DNA of 44,255 nucleotides, taken from contig JADJSA010000011.1 in the NCBI GenBank assembly GCA_016711925.1, positions 1-44,255 of the forward strand. The letters run 5' to 3'. Below are positions 35,832 through 43,732 of the stretch, in pieces (the first letter of the stretch is position 1; each line of letters opens with the position of its first letter). This DNA comes from Candidatus Methylophosphatis haderslevensis. Lineage in GTDB: Bacteria; Pseudomonadota; Gammaproteobacteria; Burkholderiales; Rhodocyclaceae. The translations under genes were made by a program, and so were the position numbers. Below the pieces are notes generated by a model. It was not told where the DNA came from, searched no databases, and was given only the letters and a program-made list of their open reading frames with translations.

Positions 35832-36932
35832 TCAGCTTCCGGTCTTCTCTGCGGCCGGCCGCGGCGGCTCGTCGGACAGCAGCTTCACCTTCTGCCCCGG
35901 CTGCAGCAAGTGTGCCCCGGCGGTGACGATCACCTGCCCCGGCGCCAGTCCGCCGGCCAGCAGCGCGTCATTGCCGTTCGGTCCGGCCACCTTGACCGGC
36001 ACGCGCTGCACGGTCGAGACTTTCGGGTCCACGACCCACACCACGGTCTGCTCGCCCTCGCGCAGCAGCGCCGACAGCGGCACCCGGATCAGCGGTGCCG
36101 GGGTCCGCGCGGCGAAGCGGACGTTGGCCGTCATGCCCCAGCGCATCGCCGGCGGCGGCGCGTCAACGGTCACTCGGACGGCGTAGGTGCGGGTAGCCGG
36201 ATCGGCGGCCGGTGCAATCTCGCGGATCCGGCCGCCGGAAGCGCTGCCGGGTGTGGCCCACAGCGAAACCTCGACCCGCGGCGCGCCGCGTATCGCCTCG
36301 ACCTTGTCCTCGGGCACGGCGATGGCGATCTCCTTCTCGGCAGTCTGGGCCAGCCGGAACACGATCTGCCCGGACGAGACCACCTGGCCCGCCTCGGCTT
36401 CCACTGCGGTGATCACGCCATCGGCATCGGCGCGCAGTGCCGTGTAGTCGGCCTGGTTGTCCTGGATGCTGGACTGGGCGCGTACCGCGTTGAGCTGCGC
36501 CAGCGCGCTGTCGTGCGTCGACTGGCGCCGGTCGAGTTCCGCCTGGCTGATGAAGTTCTTCGCCCGCAGATCGCGGTAGCGCGCCAGTTCGGCCTTGGCA
36601 AGTTCGTACTGGCTGCTCGCGGCGGCGACGTTCGATCGCGCCGCGGTCTCGGCAAGCTTCAGATCCTGCGGGTCGAGTTGGGCCAGCACCTGCCCCTTGC
36701 TGACCTGGGCGCCGACATCCACCAGCCGGCGCGAAATCTTGCCGCCGATGCGAAAGCCCAGCCGCGATTCGTAGCGCGGGCGCACCTCGCCGGAGAACTC
36801 GGCTACCAGATCGGCATGCTCGGCGGAAACCGTCAGGGTGCGCACCGGACGCACGACTTCGCCCGGCGGCTGCTCCCTAGCACAGCCGCCTAGCAACAAT
36901 GCGATGAAAAACGGAATCGTGACACGCATCAT
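35832..36932 (-). CDS. RND efflux periplasmic adaptor lipoprotein
   Basis: About 366 residues. Lipobox FFIALLLGGCAREQPP; barrel-sandwich hybrid (SRLGFRIGGKISRRLVDVGA, VSKGQVLAQLDPQDLKLAET), a helical hairpin (LARYRDLRAKNFISQAELDR), second lipoyl half (LRADADGVITAVEAEAGQVV) and membrane-proximal domain. It bridges the RND pump and the outer membrane channel. Its tandem ATGs (36932 and 36929) overlap the tetR stop (ATGATGA) and share the ribosome site AAGGAG, so the three genes form one operon. Confidence 0.95.
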   Translation of the reverse strand: MMRVTIPFFIALLLGGCAREQPPGEVVRPVRTLTVSAEHADLVAEFSGEVRPRYESRLGFRIGGKISRRLVDVGAQVSKGQVLAQLDPQDLKLAETAARSNVAAASSQYELAKAELARYRDLRAKNFISQAELDRRQSTHDSALAQLNAVRAQSSIQDNQADYTALRADADGVITAVEAEAGQVVSSGQIVFRLAQTAEKEIAIAVPEDKVEAIRGAPRVEVSLWATPGSASGGRIREIAPAADPATRTYAVRVTVDAPPPAMRWGMTANVRFAARTPAPLIRVPLSALLREGEQTVVWVVDPKVSTVQRVPVKVAGPNGNDALLAGGLAPGQVIVTAGAHLLQPGQKVKLLSDEPPRPAAEKTGS

Positions 36933-37585
36933 CGGGACTCCTTCGCACCTGCGACGAGCAGGCCATGGAACACCAGGTCGAGATAGGCGTCGAGATAGGC
37001 GCGCGGGTCCATGCGCTTGGGCTCGCAGCAGGCGAACGAGTAGCGCCACGTCGCCAGGTGGATCAGCGGCGCCATCAGCACATTGACGATCAGTTCGTCA
37101 TCGATGGCACGAAAGGTGCCACGCGCGATGCCCAGCCGCAGCGAGCGGCGCACCAGATCGCGGCCACGGTCCATCACTTCGTCGAAATAGAACTTCGCCA
37201 CCTCGGGGAAGTTCTGCGCCTCGGCCATCATCAGCTTCGGAATGCCGCCGAGTTCGGTCGCGCCGATCACCTCCCACCAGCCGAGCAGGATCTCGCGCAG
37301 CAGGCGCGCCGGGTCGTCGTGGTAGCGAAGGTAAAGCGCCTCGCCCTGCTCGAGCGCCGGCACGATGCCCTCACGGATCACCGCCTTGAACAACGCGTCC
37401 TTGCTGTCGAAGTACAGATACAGCGTGCCCTTGGAAACGCCTGCCCGGGCGGCGACGTCGTCGAGCTTGGTCGCCGCGAATCCGCGCTCGACGAACAGCG
37501 ACAGCGCGGCCGCCGTTAATTCCTGCGGGCGCGCTTCCTTGCGACGGGAAAAACGGGGGCGAACTTCGGTTTGCATGGGCACCAT
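36929..37585 (-). CDS. TetR-family repressor of the efflux operon
   Basis: 218 residues. N-terminal HTH ELTAAALSLFVERGFAATKL, DDVAARAGVSKGTLYLYFDS and KDALFKAVI; variable ligand domain with a C-terminal TetR_C-like region (LIHLATWRYSFACCEPKRMD). It is first in the operon with adaptor and pump, and a palindrome 50 bases upstream is a likely operator, which fits local autorepression relieved by a pump substrate. Confidence 0.93.
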   Translation of the reverse strand: MVPMQTEVRPRFSRRKEARPQELTAAALSLFVERGFAATKLDDVAARAGVSKGTLYLYFDSKDALFKAVIREGIVPALEQGEALYLRYHDDPARLLREILLGWWEVIGATELGGIPKLMMAEAQNFPEVAKFYFDEVMDRGRDLVRRSLRLGIARGTFRAIDDELIVNVLMAPLIHLATWRYSFACCEPKRMDPRAYLDAYLDLVFHGLLVAGAKESR

Positions 37586-37635
37586 CCGAAGGCAGCGTTC
37601 GGCGCAGGATGTGGCCGAACCCGCAAATTGATAAC

Positions 37636-37649
37636 TGACTGGTTAGTCA
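37636..37649. promoter_or_regulatory. Candidate TetR operator
   Basis: TGACTGGTTAGTCA, perfect 5-bp arms (TGACT/AGTCA) around GGTT, 51 bases upstream of tetR. On the minus strand it is followed by TTATCA, a possible -10, so binding would block transcription. Confidence 0.7.
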
Positions 37650-37800
37650 TTACGATACGCTGCGAACCCCGCACCGTCAAGCGCCCCGTGTGGCCAAGGC
37701 CGAGCAGACCCGTTCGCGCACAACCGGACGCCGGCGCGCCTCATCGCAAAGCCCTGCCGCGCGACCCACCGTCGTCCCGGCGGAGACCGCGCCGTCCGTC

Positions 37801-37806
37801 GGTATC
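37801..37806. repeat. Target-site duplication, left copy (GGTATC)
   Basis: GGTATC directly precedes the TGAG terminus at 37807. The same hexamer directly follows the CTCA terminus at 43733-43738. Confidence 0.9.
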
Positions 37807-37813
37807 TGAGCAC

Positions 37814-37864
37814 GGTCACCAATCTCGATGGCAATCGCTGCCGAAATGGTCAAGCAGCGTGATG
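37814..37864 (+). repeat. Left-end 17-bp transposase-site pair
   Basis: GGTCACCAATCTCGATG (37814-37830) and GGTCAAGCAGCGTGATG (37848-37864), both GGTCA-N8-GATG, 34 bases apart, the first seven bases from the end. Confidence 0.8.
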
Positions 37865-37948
37865 TTGAGCAGGTGATCCCCCTCGGGGAACTTGAACAAA
37901 CGAACCCTTTGGGGGAGTCTCTGGTTACCAAGCCTAGAGACCGTTCAA

Positions 37949-38516
37949 GTGTGCCATGCCCTGCTGCAAGACCCCAAGTTTTTCCGACTACTGCTGAGCA
38001 TTGACGAGGAACTGGCGGCCGACGTGCATGCTGGCCGATGCGCGTGTGGCGGCATTCTCCACCGCGCCAACTACCCGCGAAAGCCGCGTGCCTGCCTGAA
38101 CGAGGTTCGCGCCGAGTTTGAGTCGCGGTTCAGCTTCTGCTGTGCCGATTGCCGCAAGCGCAAGACATCGACATCGGTTCGTTTCCCTCGGCCGGCGCGT
38201 TTATCTGGCGCTGGCGGTGGTGCTGTGTTCTGCCCGGCATGCCGGGCAGAACACAGCGGCGGCGCGGGTCTCCACCGACCTGGCCGTTCCGGTCCGTACC
38301 CTTCAGCGCTGGCGCCAATGGTGGGTGGATCTGTTTCCACTGACGCCGTTGTGGCAGGCCCACTGTGCGCGCTTCATGCCGCCGGTCGACAGCGATCTGT
38401 TCCCCGCGGGTCTGCTGGAGCGCTTCGTTGGCGAGGCCGCCGAGCAGTTGATGCGACTGCTCGTCTTTCTCAGCCCGATCAGCGTCACGGCGATCTCGTT
38501 GTCTGAAGGGCGCTGA
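37949..38516 (+). pseudogene. Transposon gene 1: zinc-ribbon plus HTH protein, one frameshift
   Basis: N-terminal part VCHALLQDPKFFRLLLSIDE, then CACGGILHRANYPRKPRA and RFSFCCADCRKRKTSTSVRF, with CxC and CCxxC zinc-ligand pairs. An extra C in the CCC at 38185-38187 shifts the frame; the next frame continues SLGRRVYLALAVVL, a DNA-binding-like VSTDLAVPVRTLQRWRQWWV and LLVFLSPISVTAISLSEGR to the stop at 38516. The intact protein would be about 190 residues. The GTG start at 37949 is uncertain; TTG 37892 is the alternative. Its place first in the transposon suggests an accessory transposition protein (inference). Confidence 0.65.
38222..38257. repeat. 36-bp perfect palindrome inside transposon gene 1
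   Basis: The left half is GCTGTGTTCTGCCCGGCA and the right half is its exact reverse complement, with no loop. It is not followed by a T run. It is translated as CSARHAGQNTA. Confidence 0.85.
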
Positions 38517-38613
38517 TCACCCGCAGAGGATGCGCATAGGCAAGGTCCGCGAGGGTTTGTAGCCTTCACTTCCAGCAGCGACGCCGTCGGCGCCGCCTCA
38601 CCGGGAGACCGTC

Positions 38614-39760
38614 TTGAGTAGTGAATTCGATCCACCGCAACGTGACGCTTTAGCGCGGCTGCGCTTCGCGATCATCGGCCCCTTGCTCGCCGCACCACCG
38701 GCGTCCAGGGAACTGTCCGCGGCGATGACCACACTTGCCGCCGTGACCTGGCGACATCCGCTCTCCGGCCTGGACGTCCGTTTCGGCGTCTCGACCCTTG
38801 AGCGCTGGTACTACACCGCCCGCGCCGCTGCCGATCCGGCGGCCGCGCTGCGTAACCGTCTGCGCGGCGATGTCGGCCGTCTCCCCAGTCTCACGCCGGC
38901 CGCTATCACTCTCCTGACGACCCAGTATCGCGAACATCCGAACTGGAGCGCGCAACTGCATTTCGACAACCTTCGCGTTGCCCTGGACAGTGCTTCGCCG
39001 TTGCCGTCCTACCCGACGGTGCGCCGCTACCTCAAGGCGCAAGGAATGTACCGCCAGGCCCGCCCGAAACGCGCCACCGACGGCGCGCTGCTGGCCCGCG
39101 ACCGGCTCGAGCAACTGGAAGTCAGGAGTTTCGAGGTCGACCATGTGTCTGCTCTATGGCATCTTGATTTCCACCACGGCGCACGCAAGGTGCTCACGCG
39201 CGCCGGCACTTGGGCCAAGCCGATGCTGCTCGGGGTCATCGACGATCGCTCGCGCCTCGTCTGCCACCTGCAGTGGTACCTCGACGAAACCGCCGAAACT
39301 CTGGTGCATGGTCTGTCGCAGGCATTCATGAAACGCGGCCTGCCGCGGGCCCTGATGACCGACAACGGCGCCGCGATGCTGGCCGAGGAGACCGTCAGCG
39401 GGCTGGCCGCCCTGGGCATCGTGCATCAGACGACGCTGCCATATTCTCCGTATCAAAATGCCAAACAGGAGTCGTTCTGGGGACGTGTCGAGGCTCGCTT
39501 GATGGCGATGCTCGAAGGCGAGGAGACCCTCACCCTCGATTCTCTCAATCAGGCGACGCAAGCCTGGGTCGAGCAGGAGTATCACCGCACGCACCATTCC
39601 GAGATCGATGCCACCCCGCTGGACCGCTATCTCGCCGGCCCCAATGTCCGGCGCGAATGCCCGGACACCGCGACGCTCTGTGCCGCCTTCCGCATCGAGG
39701 TCGCGCGCCGGCAGCGCCGCGCCGACGGTACGGTGAGTCTGGAAGGCTCGCGCTTCGAGA
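38614..39760 (+). pseudogene. Transposon gene 2: rve-type DDE transposase, 5' part, interrupted by IS66
   Basis: TTG start with GGGAG six bases upstream. Integrase core with Asp185 (LWHLDFHHG), Asp250 (RALMTDNGAAM) and Glu286 (QNAKQESFWGR), a D,D35E spacing. Upstream HTH region includes WYYTARAAADPAAALRNRL and SPLPSYPTVRRYLKAQGMYR. At GSRFE the IS66 element begins; the frame then stops within the IS at 39798. The remainder, starting FEIPARYRHL, is at 42226. Its closest architecture is that of TniA/TnsB/Mu-type transposases without long extra domains (inference). It cannot be made intact while the IS66 is present. Confidence 0.9.
39753..39760. repeat. IS66 target-site duplication, left copy (CTTCGAGA)
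   Basis: The same octamer follows the right IS66 end at 42226-42233. Eight bases is the usual IS66 duplication. Confidence 0.95.
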
Positions 39761-39837
39761 GTAAGCGTCCACCGCGACCACCTGTACTCATCGGTTGAAC
39801 TCGTGCGATGTTGTCGCCTGTTTTTGAGGCGCGACAA

Positions 39838-40140
39838 ATGGCGAAGAGACACGGACCGGCTTACTGGCGAGAGCACATTCAAAACTGGGTTCGAAGTGAT
39901 CTGACGCAGCGCGAATACTGCGCGAACAACGGACTGAGCGAGCGAGCGTTCCATCGCTGGCGCAGTCGGGAGAAGCAGACCATCGCGGCGGCAAAGTCAT
40001 CGCTGACCCTGGTGCCGGTGAGCGTGGGCAAGGCGGAAACGGGTAGCGTCGTGCGCCTGCGCAGTCCGGATGGTTGGGAAATTGAGTTGCCGGGTAGCAG
40101 TGTCCCGTTGCTGGTCGAGTTCTTGAAACAACTGTCATGA
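39838..40140 (+). CDS. tnpA: IS66 TnpA-type accessory protein
   Basis: 100 residues with an HTH of the transposase IS3/IS911-like type: YWREHIQNWVRSDLTQREYC and NNGLSERAFHRWRSREKQT. The ATG at 39838 is preferred (GAGGCGCG upstream); an upstream start at 39808 is possible. It overlaps tnpB by ATGA. Required with TnpB for IS66 transposition in studied members. Confidence 0.88.
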   Translation: MAKRHGPAYWREHIQNWVRSDLTQREYCANNGLSERAFHRWRSREKQTIAAAKSSLTLVPVSVGKAETGSVVRLRSPDGWEIELPGSSVPLLVEFLKQLS

Positions 40141-40478
40141 TCCCGAGCCCGCACCAGGTCTGGCTGGTTGTCGAACCGATTGACATGCGCGCCGGCATCG
40201 ACGGACTGTCGCAGCGCATACAGAACACGCTGGGACGCTCGCCCTGCGATGGCAGTGCCTATGCCTTTCGCAACCGGCGTCTGAATCGGCTCAAGCTTCT
40301 GGTGTGGGATGGCACCGGCGTGTGGCTGTGTCATCGGCGCCTGCATCGGGGGCACTTCATCTGGCCGCGTGCCGACACCGCGGTCTTTACCCTCAGCGCT
40401 GCGCAGTGGCAATGGCTCGTCAGCGGGGTCGATTGGCAGCGACTCGAAGCGCCAGCGCCGGCGCACTGGCGGGTCTGA
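40137..40478 (+). CDS. tnpB: IS66 TnpB (Orf2) protein
   Basis: 113 residues with the family signature VVEPIDMRAGIDGLSQRIQN, AYAFRNRRLNRLKLLVWDG and GVWLCHRRLHRGHFIWPR. Intact. Start overlaps tnpA stop (ATGA, 40137-40140). Biochemical role unknown. Confidence 0.93.
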   Translation: MIPSPHQVWLVVEPIDMRAGIDGLSQRIQNTLGRSPCDGSAYAFRNRRLNRLKLLVWDGTGVWLCHRRLHRGHFIWPRADTAVFTLSAAQWQWLVSGVDWQRLEAPAPAHWRV

Positions 40479-40575
40479 ACCGGGCCACGAAGACCTGCAA
40501 GAAGAATCTCGGCAAATATCGCTGAAAGGCCCTGTGCATGCGGCTCTTCGGCCTGTTGCAGAGTATAATATCGGC

Positions 40576-42189
40576 ATGAATTTGGACGCTGAACTGGCCC
40601 GCCTGAATGCCACGCCCGCACTGCCGGATTGGGTACTCGGCACCGTTCAGAAGCTCATCGACCAGGCACAAGAAGAAGAAGCCGAAGCGCTTCGGCTGAG
40701 CGAACAAATCACCCGCCGCGACAGCGAGCTTCACGCCGCCAGGATCAAGATCCAGGCCCTCACGCTGGGCTCGCGCACCTGCGCCGGATGCGCTTGGCGC
40801 GCGCAGCGAAGCCTTCTCGGCCGAAGCAGGCGATCTGTTCCAGGAGACGCTGGCCAGCGATATCGCCGCCGCCCAGGCCGAACTGGCCAGGAAACAGGCC
40901 GAGGCCGCAGCGACCAGCGAGCCGCAGGTGCCCCGCACGCCTCGCCTGCGCGCCGGTCGTCAGCCGCTGCCAGATCATCTGCCGCGCATCGAGCACCGGC
41001 ATGAACCGATCTCCTGCACCTGTGGGCAGTGCGGTACGGCGCTGGTCAAGATCGGCGAGGACATCAGCGAACAGTTGGACGTCGAGCCGGCCCGTTTCTT
41101 CGTGCATCGGCACATCCGCCCGCAGTACGCCTGCCGTGCATGCGAGACGGTGTCAGCCGCACCGATTGCGCCGGCCGTGATCGACGCGGGCATGGCGGCC
41201 ACGGGGCTGCTGAGCTGGGTGGCCATCAGCAAGTTTCTCGATCACCTGCCGCTGTACCGGCTGGAGCAGATTGCGGCCCGCGATGGAGTCAGCCTCTCGC
41301 GTACCACGATGGCCGAATGGGTGGGACGCATCGGCGTGGCCCTGCAGCCGCTGGTCGATCGGCTGGCGGTGATGCTGCTCAAAGGCCGCGTGCTGCATGC
41401 CGATGAAACACCGGTCAGCAACTGGACCCGGGTCGAGGCAAGACCAAGCGCGCCTATCTGTGGGCGTACCGGAGCAACGTGCTGGAGACGGGTCCGCCGA
41501 TCGTGGTGTTCGATTACCAACCCAGTCGCGCCGGCGCCCATGCCCAAGCGTTTCTCTCCGGGCTGGCAAGGCCATCTGATGGTCGATGACTACGCTGGCT
41601 ACAAGGCATTGTTTGCCGACGGGCTGACCGAGCTTGGCTGTATGGCCCATGCGCGCAGGAAGTTCTTCGATCTGAATGCCGCCGAGCCCAATGCCATTGC
41701 GCAGGAGGCGTTGCGTCGGATCGGCGCCTTGTATGCCATCGAGGCGCAAGGCCGCGACATGGATGGCGTGGCACGCACGCATCTGCGCCAGGACCAAGCG
41801 CAGCCGCAACCCAAGCCATGCACGATTGGTTGCTGCGAACGCGGGTGAATGTGGCCAATGGCGGGGGCACGGCGAAGGCGATCGACTACAGTCTGAAGCG
41901 CTGGCCAGCCTTGAGCCGGTATGCCAGCGACGGAAGCCTGCCGATCGACAACAATCCGGTGGAGAACGCCATCAGGCCGATCGCTATCGGCAAAAAGAAC
42001 TGGCTCTTCACCGGATCCGAGCGCGCTGGAAAGCGGGCTGCAGCCATTCAGAGCCTGCTCTACACTGCAAAGCTCAACGGGCTCGACCCGGCAGCCTGGT
42101 TGCGCGAGACCCTGGAAAAACTGCCCACCTGCCCGAACAGCCGAATCGATTCGCTGCTGCCGTTGCGCACCCCAGCCCTACAGCACTGA
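40576..42189 (+). pseudogene. tnpC: IS66 TnpC transposase with multiple frameshifts
   Basis: Start MNLDAELARLNATPALPDWV. Single missing bases near 40772 and 40797 shift the N-terminal part; the main frame then reads the zinc-finger region CTCGQCGTALVKIGEDISEQ and AGMAATGLLSWVAISKFLDH to VLHADETPV (first catalytic Asp). One missing base near 41416 and one extra near 41558 bracket the AYLWAYRSNVLETGPP segment; then GHLMVDDYAGYKALFADGLT (second Asp) and HARRKFFDL. Another shift near 41812 leads to PIDNNPVENAIRPIAIGKKN, which contains the catalytic Glu, and the stop at 42189. TATAAT at 40564 may be its -10. No full transposase can be read. Confidence 0.9.
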
Positions 42190-42225
42190 TCGCCGCACAT
42201 CAAGGTGGGCGCGTTGCGCGCTTAC

Positions 42226-42233
42226 CTTCGAGA
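42226..42233. repeat. IS66 target-site duplication, right copy (CTTCGAGA)
   Basis: Identical to 39753-39760 and directly adjacent to the right terminal repeat. Confidence 0.95.
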
Positions 42234-42525
42234 TTCCTGCCCGCTATCGCCACCTCACCACCGTCCATCTGCGCTACGCCCGCTGGGATCTGACCCGGGT
42301 CGATCTGGTTGACCACCGCTCCGGCGCCGTGCTGTGTCCGGTCAAGCCGCTCGACAAGTCGGCCAACGCCGATGGCCAGCGCCGGCGCCTGTCGCCGGTA
42401 ACGACCGATCTGTCGCCACTGCCACCGTCTGGTATCGCACCGCTGCTGCGCCAACAAATCGCCGACTACGCCGCCACCGGCCTGCCCGGCGTATTTGCCA
42501 CCGTGACAAGGACATCGCATGAACC
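42226..42525 (+). pseudogene. Transposon gene 2, 3' part after the IS66
   Basis: Continues the transposase as FEIPARYRHLTTVHLRYARW, DLTRVDLVDHRSGAVLCPVK, then RRRLSPVTTDLSPLPPSGIA and LLRQQIADYAATGLPG. These are the beta-barrel and C-terminal tail usual in rve transposases (Mu C-terminal-like). The frame fits the 5' part exactly once the IS66 and one CTTCGAGA are removed. The expected stop before the ATPase start is missing: the frame stays open to 42838, and one or two inserted bases near 42495-42505 may have hidden a stop. Confidence 0.85.
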
Positions 42526-43364
42526 AGAAACTCCTCGCCCTCTACGGGTTGAAGTGGAATCCCTTCTCGCCCGAACTACCGACCGAGGCGATTTATGTGC
42601 CGCCCCGGATGGAGAACTTCTGCTGGCGTATCGAGCACGCCCAGATCAAGGAAGGCGGCTTTGCGATGATCCACGGCGATCCGGGCACCGGCAAGAGCGT
42701 TGCCTTGCGTCTGTTGGCGGATCGCTTGACGCGACTGCCCGATGTCACGGTCGGCGCGATCAATCATCCGCAGAGCAACCTGGCGGACTTCTACCGCGAA
42801 ATGGGCGATATCTTTACCGTCCCACTGCGCCCGCATAACCGCTGGGGCGGTTTCAAAATCCTGCGCGAGGTCTGGTTCTCACATCTGGAGACGACACGCC
42901 GGCGAGCGGTGCTGCTCGTCGACGAAGCCCAGGAGATGAGCCCGGCGGTGCTGTGCGAGCTGCGACTGCTGGCCAGCGCGCGTTTCGATTCGCAGCCATT
43001 GCTGTGCGTGGTGCTCGCCGGCGATGCGCGGCTGATCGAGAAGCTCCGGCGCGAGGAACTGATCCCGCTCGGCTCGCGCATTCGGACCCGGCTCGCGACC
43101 GAGCATGCGAGCCGCGATGAGTTGCTGGCCTGCCTCAATCATCTGCTGGCCGGCGCCGGCAACGCCAGCCTGATGACGCCTCAGTTGCGACAGACCTTGT
43201 GCGATCACGCTGCCGGCAATTACCGCATCATGACGACGTTGGCGGCGGAACTCCTCGCTGCGGCCGCACAGCGCGATCTGGCTCAGCTCGACGAGAAGCT
43301 CTACCTCGATGTCTTTGCCCAACCCGTGATGCCCAAGCCCCGCCGCGCCGCGGCGGGACGTTGA
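42519..43364 (+). CDS. Transposon gene 3: ExeA/TniB-like AAA+ ATPase
   Basis: 281 residues, intact. Starts MNQKLLALYGLKWNPFSPEL, the ExeA-like entry. Walker A at 53-60 (HGDPGTGKSVALRLLADRL), Walker B near 131-137 (RRAVLLVDEAQEMSPAVLCE), sensor region LLCVVLAGDARLIEKLRREE and arginine-rich IPLGSRIRTRLATEHASRDE. In Mu, Tn7, Tn5053 and IS21 a partner ATPase of this kind selects target DNA and activates the transposase; that role is inferred from gene order. ATG overlaps the end of the transposase reading. Confidence 0.93.
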   Translation: MNQKLLALYGLKWNPFSPELPTEAIYVPPRMENFCWRIEHAQIKEGGFAMIHGDPGTGKSVALRLLADRLTRLPDVTVGAINHPQSNLADFYREMGDIFTVPLRPHNRWGGFKILREVWFSHLETTRRRAVLLVDEAQEMSPAVLCELRLLASARFDSQPLLCVVLAGDARLIEKLRREELIPLGSRIRTRLATEHASRDELLACLNHLLAGAGNASLMTPQLRQTLCDHAAGNYRIMTTLAAELLAAAAQRDLAQLDEKLYLDVFAQPVMPKPRRAAAGR

Positions 43365-43379
43365 TCACCCGAGGTACTG

Positions 43380-43641
43380 GCTACGCGTCCCGATTCACGC
43401 CCCGTCGACATTATCCTCAATCTGCCATCGCTCCCTGATGAAGCCGTCGTCGAAATCCAGGACTTCCTCTACGAGGATCCTCGATCTCTTCATGACTCAT
43501 TACGGCCACCAGGCCGATCGCTTCTACGAGGGCCTTTCCTACGACAACCTCGTCCATCTCGATCCGAACTCCTTGCCCTCCAATGACGATCCGCCGTTCT
43601 GGATTCTCACGCCCTCAACGCAACAACGCCGTCGGCATTGA
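43380..43641 (+). pseudogene. Transposon gene 4: short acidic protein, one frameshift
   Basis: First frame: ATRPDSRPVDIILNLPSLPD then EAVVEIQDFLYE (to about 43478). After one extra G the second frame continues ILDLFMTHYGHQADRFYEGL and SYDNLVHLDPNSLPSNDDPP to the stop at 43641. The coherent sequence is about 85 residues, acidic and without membrane segments. No ATG or GTG start is visible in the first frame. Its position after the ATPase and before the terminator shows it belongs to the transposon; function unknown. Confidence 0.6.
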
Positions 43642-43662
43642 TCTCCGACGGCGTTTCTCTTT
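43625..43662 (+). terminator. Rho-independent terminator of the transposon operon
   Basis: Perfect 11-bp stem AACGCCGTCGG / CCGACGGCGTT, loop CATTGATCT, followed by TTCTCTTT. Confidence 0.88.
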
Positions 43663-43684
43663 GCCTTCCTCTCCGCCGATTACC

Positions 43685-43725
43685 ATCACCGTCCGTGACC
43701 ATCGAAACATCAAATCACGTGACCA
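43685..43725 (-). repeat. Right-end 17-bp transposase-site pair
   Basis: On the minus strand GGTCACGTGATTTGATG (43725-43709) and GGTCACGGACGGTGATG (43701-43685), both GGTCA-N8-GATG, 24 bases apart, the outer one seven bases from the end. Confidence 0.8.
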
Positions 43726-43732
43726 CACTCAG

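Larger units (their letters stand above)
39761..42225 (+). mobile_element. IS66-family insertion sequence
   Basis: 2465 bp. Left end GTAAGCGTCCACCGCGACCA, right end (reverse complement) GTAAGCGCGCAACGCGCCCA: 18 of 22 terminal bases match. Flanked by the 8-bp repeat CTTCGAGA. Contains tnpA, tnpB and a frameshifted tnpC. It sits in the DDE transposase gene of the surrounding transposon. Confidence 0.95.
37807..43732 (+). mobile_element. Four-gene DDE transposon with duplex end repeats, carrying a nested IS66
   Basis: 5926 bp in all, about 3.45 kb without the IS66 and one copy of its target repeat. Ends are TGAG...CTCA: the first 24 bases of each end share TGAG, GGTCAC and GATG at matching distances. 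Flanks are GGTATC on both sides. Genes in order, all plus: zinc/HTH protein, D,D35E transposase, AAA+ ATPase, small acidic protein, terminator. TG/CA ends, paired end repeats and a DDE-plus-ATPase gene pair recall the Mu/Tn7/Tn5053/Tn552 group. I cannot assign it to a named family from sequence alone. Confidence 0.9.

Noticed and set aside
32708..35926. 1072-codon open frame on the plus strand opposite the RND pump
   Set aside because: Its sequence is low-complexity, rich in Arg, His and Gln, the usual antisense of a GC-rich gene; the pump on the other strand has all family motifs.
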